From: Chloroflexota bacterium
GTDB taxonomy: Bacteria; Chloroflexota; UBA6077; JACCZL01
NCBI GenBank assembly: GCA_020845495.1
Contig: JADLFM010000081.1
Location: 1-6,406, forward strand
Direction of reading: 5' to 3'
DNA: 6,406 nucleotides
Made by a program: the position numbers and the translations under genes. Below, piece by piece: positions 5,518 to 6,406 of this stretch. The notes below the pieces were generated by a model that had not been told where the DNA came from, did not search any database, and saw only the letters and a program-made list of their open reading frames with translations. Each line of letters opens with the position of its first letter. The stretch's first letter is position 1.

Positions 5518-6036
5518 CTACTGGGTCAGAAGACGGACCTTGCCTGCGCCCGACTCCATGCGGCGCTGGATCTCCCAGATGCCGACGCCCACCATATAGG
5601 TACGGACGATCGGGTCGGGCGTGATCTTCAGGAAGCAGATCCGGGATTCGCCGCGTCGAGAGGATGCGCGGTATGCCGAGAGTATTCGCCGTCCGAGCCA
5701 CGAGCGGCGAAACACATCAACACCCGGTCCGTAGGTCCATTCGAGAATCTCCGCACGGCCATGTAGCTGGATCGTCGCCGGCGGCAGAAACCAGAGGAAC
5801 TGCCGCCTGAGCGGGACCACGAGCGAGACATTCGGATTCTCGGCGATGTCTCGGGCTTTCCGCAGATGCTTCCGCGTCATGACGTAGATCGCTAGCGGCT
5901 CACCGGGCCCCGATAGACCGTAGGTCACACCGGCCGAATGCGGCTTCCCATCGCTGTTGACCGAGGAGAGCACAGCGAAGTCATGTTTCCGGAGCTGGCT
6001 CAGCACCAGCTCCGGCGTGAGTGTTGAACCCTGCAT
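5518..6036 (-). CDS. Pyridoxamine 5'-phosphate oxidase-family (FMN split-barrel) protein
   Basis: A 172-residue protein with the split-barrel flavin/F420-binding fold. The N-terminal LRKHDFAVLSSVNSDGKPHS (15-34) and GVTYGL (36-41) form the opening strands. IYVMTRKHLRKARDIAENPN (50-69) is the typical strand-helix element leading to the next strand VSLVVPL (70-76). IQLHGRAEIL (89-98) is the late strand. The C-terminal part (ISRICFLKITPDPIV region, about 130-145) also fits. Members bind FMN, F420 or heme and act as oxidoreductases or binding proteins; the substrate cannot be told, and it need not make pyridoxal phosphate. The ATG at 6036 has GGAG (6046-6043) 6 nt upstream. It lies 91 nt downstream of the cupredoxin-like gene on the same strand, so shared transcription is possible. 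It converges with the PCYCGC gene. Confidence 0.85.
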   Translation of the reverse strand: MQGSTLTPELVLSQLRKHDFAVLSSVNSDGKPHSAGVTYGLSGPGEPLAIYVMTRKHLRKARDIAENPNVSLVVPLRRQFLWFLPPATIQLHGRAEILEWTYGPGVDVFRRSWLGRRILSAYRASSRRGESRICFLKITPDPIVRTYMVGVGIWEIQRRMESGAGKVRLLTQ

Positions 6037-6127
6037 CTTTCACTCCAGGATCCTCATCTCCACGGCATCCGGCACGCAGGTGATCAGAGCCACGACCGAA
6101 CAGACAGTCGGATCGACGACATGGAGT

Positions 6128-6406
6128 TCATTCCACGATGAGGCGGCCCCGCAGCATGCCCATCTGGCAGGCAAACTCGTACTCGCCTGGCCGCTCCGGT
6201 AGCAGCTCCACGGCGACCGTCTCGCCGGTCGGAAGCGTGGCGCTCTTGCCGAAGTCGCCGAACACCACCATCTCGGAGCAGGCGGCCGTCTCCTCCCGGC
6301 GGAAGTTGAGGCGGACCGGCTTGCCGTGCTGTACGACGATGACGTCAGGCGTGTAGCCGCCCTTCACCAGCACCATCGCCTCCTGGTAACCGCCGGAGGT
6401 GACGGC
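6128..6406 (-). CDS. Plastocyanin-like (cupredoxin) domain protein, partial at its N-terminus
   Basis: The last 92 residues of a protein whose start lies beyond the right edge; the frame is open through 6406. The sequence GGYTPDVIVVQHGKPVRLNF, TAACSEMVVFGDFG, LPTGETVAVELLP and GEYEFACQMGMLRGRLIVE is the hallmark of the plastocyanin-domain group (Cupredoxin_1/COG4633). Candidate copper ligands are the Cys in AACSE and the CQMGM near the C-terminus, where a classical blue copper site would have C/H/M. Such domains occur as small exported proteins or fused to copper P-type ATPases. Which applies cannot be decided here. An internal ATG (6376) is unlikely to be the start because homology seems to begin before it. 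Confidence 0.85.
   Translation of the reverse strand, partial: AVTSGGYQEAMVLVKGGYTPDVIVVQHGKPVRLNFRREETAACSEMVVFGDFGKSATLPTGETVAVELLPERPGEYEFACQMGMLRGRLIVE

Noticed and set aside
5015..5701. Minus-strand open frame of 228 codons spanning the PCYCGC gene and the 3' end of the split-barrel gene
   Set aside because: It is Arg/Ser/Pro-rich, lacks motifs, and overlaps two genes with clear family signatures.

Overview
The window is GC-rich bacterial DNA, dense with genes on both strands, carrying what looks like a metal(loid) and thiol accessory region. The protein set is a DUF305 protein with a Met-rich linker, a PCYCGC-motif secreted protein, a plastocyanin-like domain, a DUF1573 protein and an ArsR repressor with a CC motif. 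From memory this mix suits a Chloroflexota (Thermomicrobia-like) or actinobacterial genome. There is no rRNA or other taxonomic marker, so this is only an inference.

Layout. Positions 1-2299 (minus strand) hold an MFS transporter, cut by the left edge, preceded 11 nt upstream by an FAD/NAD(P)H flavoprotein whose C-terminal tail carries four vicinal cysteine pairs. A short divergent control region (2300-2387) has two TATATTGA-N6-TCAATATA type operators. It separates these genes from arsR (2388-2747, plus), which appears to be leaderless. Positions 2748-3111 hold no gene that I can support. Positions 3112-4316 (plus) hold a small membrane or secreted His/Met-containing protein followed by a tandem DUF305 protein, ending at a hairpin (4336-4377). 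Positions 4523-5454 (plus) hold a membrane-anchored DUF1573 protein and a PCYCGC protein joined by a TGATG stop/start overlap. Positions 5518-6406 (minus) hold a split-barrel flavin-binding protein and a cupredoxin-like protein cut by the right edge.

Main discovery. The DUF1573 gene has an in-frame TGA at codon 100, directly after a Cys codon. The reading frame stays open for 58 more codons of DUF1573-like sequence and stops exactly where the next gene starts. Exactly 11 nt after the TGA lies a perfect 7-bp hairpin with a 5-nt loop, AGUUC. Spacing and loop position match the classical bacterial SECIS of E. coli fdhF. I therefore read this as a selenoprotein with a Cys-Sec pair where, as I recall, relatives have Cys-Cys, rather than as a broken gene.

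How the genes may work together. ArsR (CC plus CVC) probably represses both itself and the flavoprotein/MFS operon in response to As(III), Sb(III) or a similar soft metal. The flavoprotein's CC-rich tail could bind the same ion. The plus-strand genes downstream are all predicted to act at or outside the membrane and carry Met, His, Cys or Sec ligands typical of copper or other soft-metal handling.
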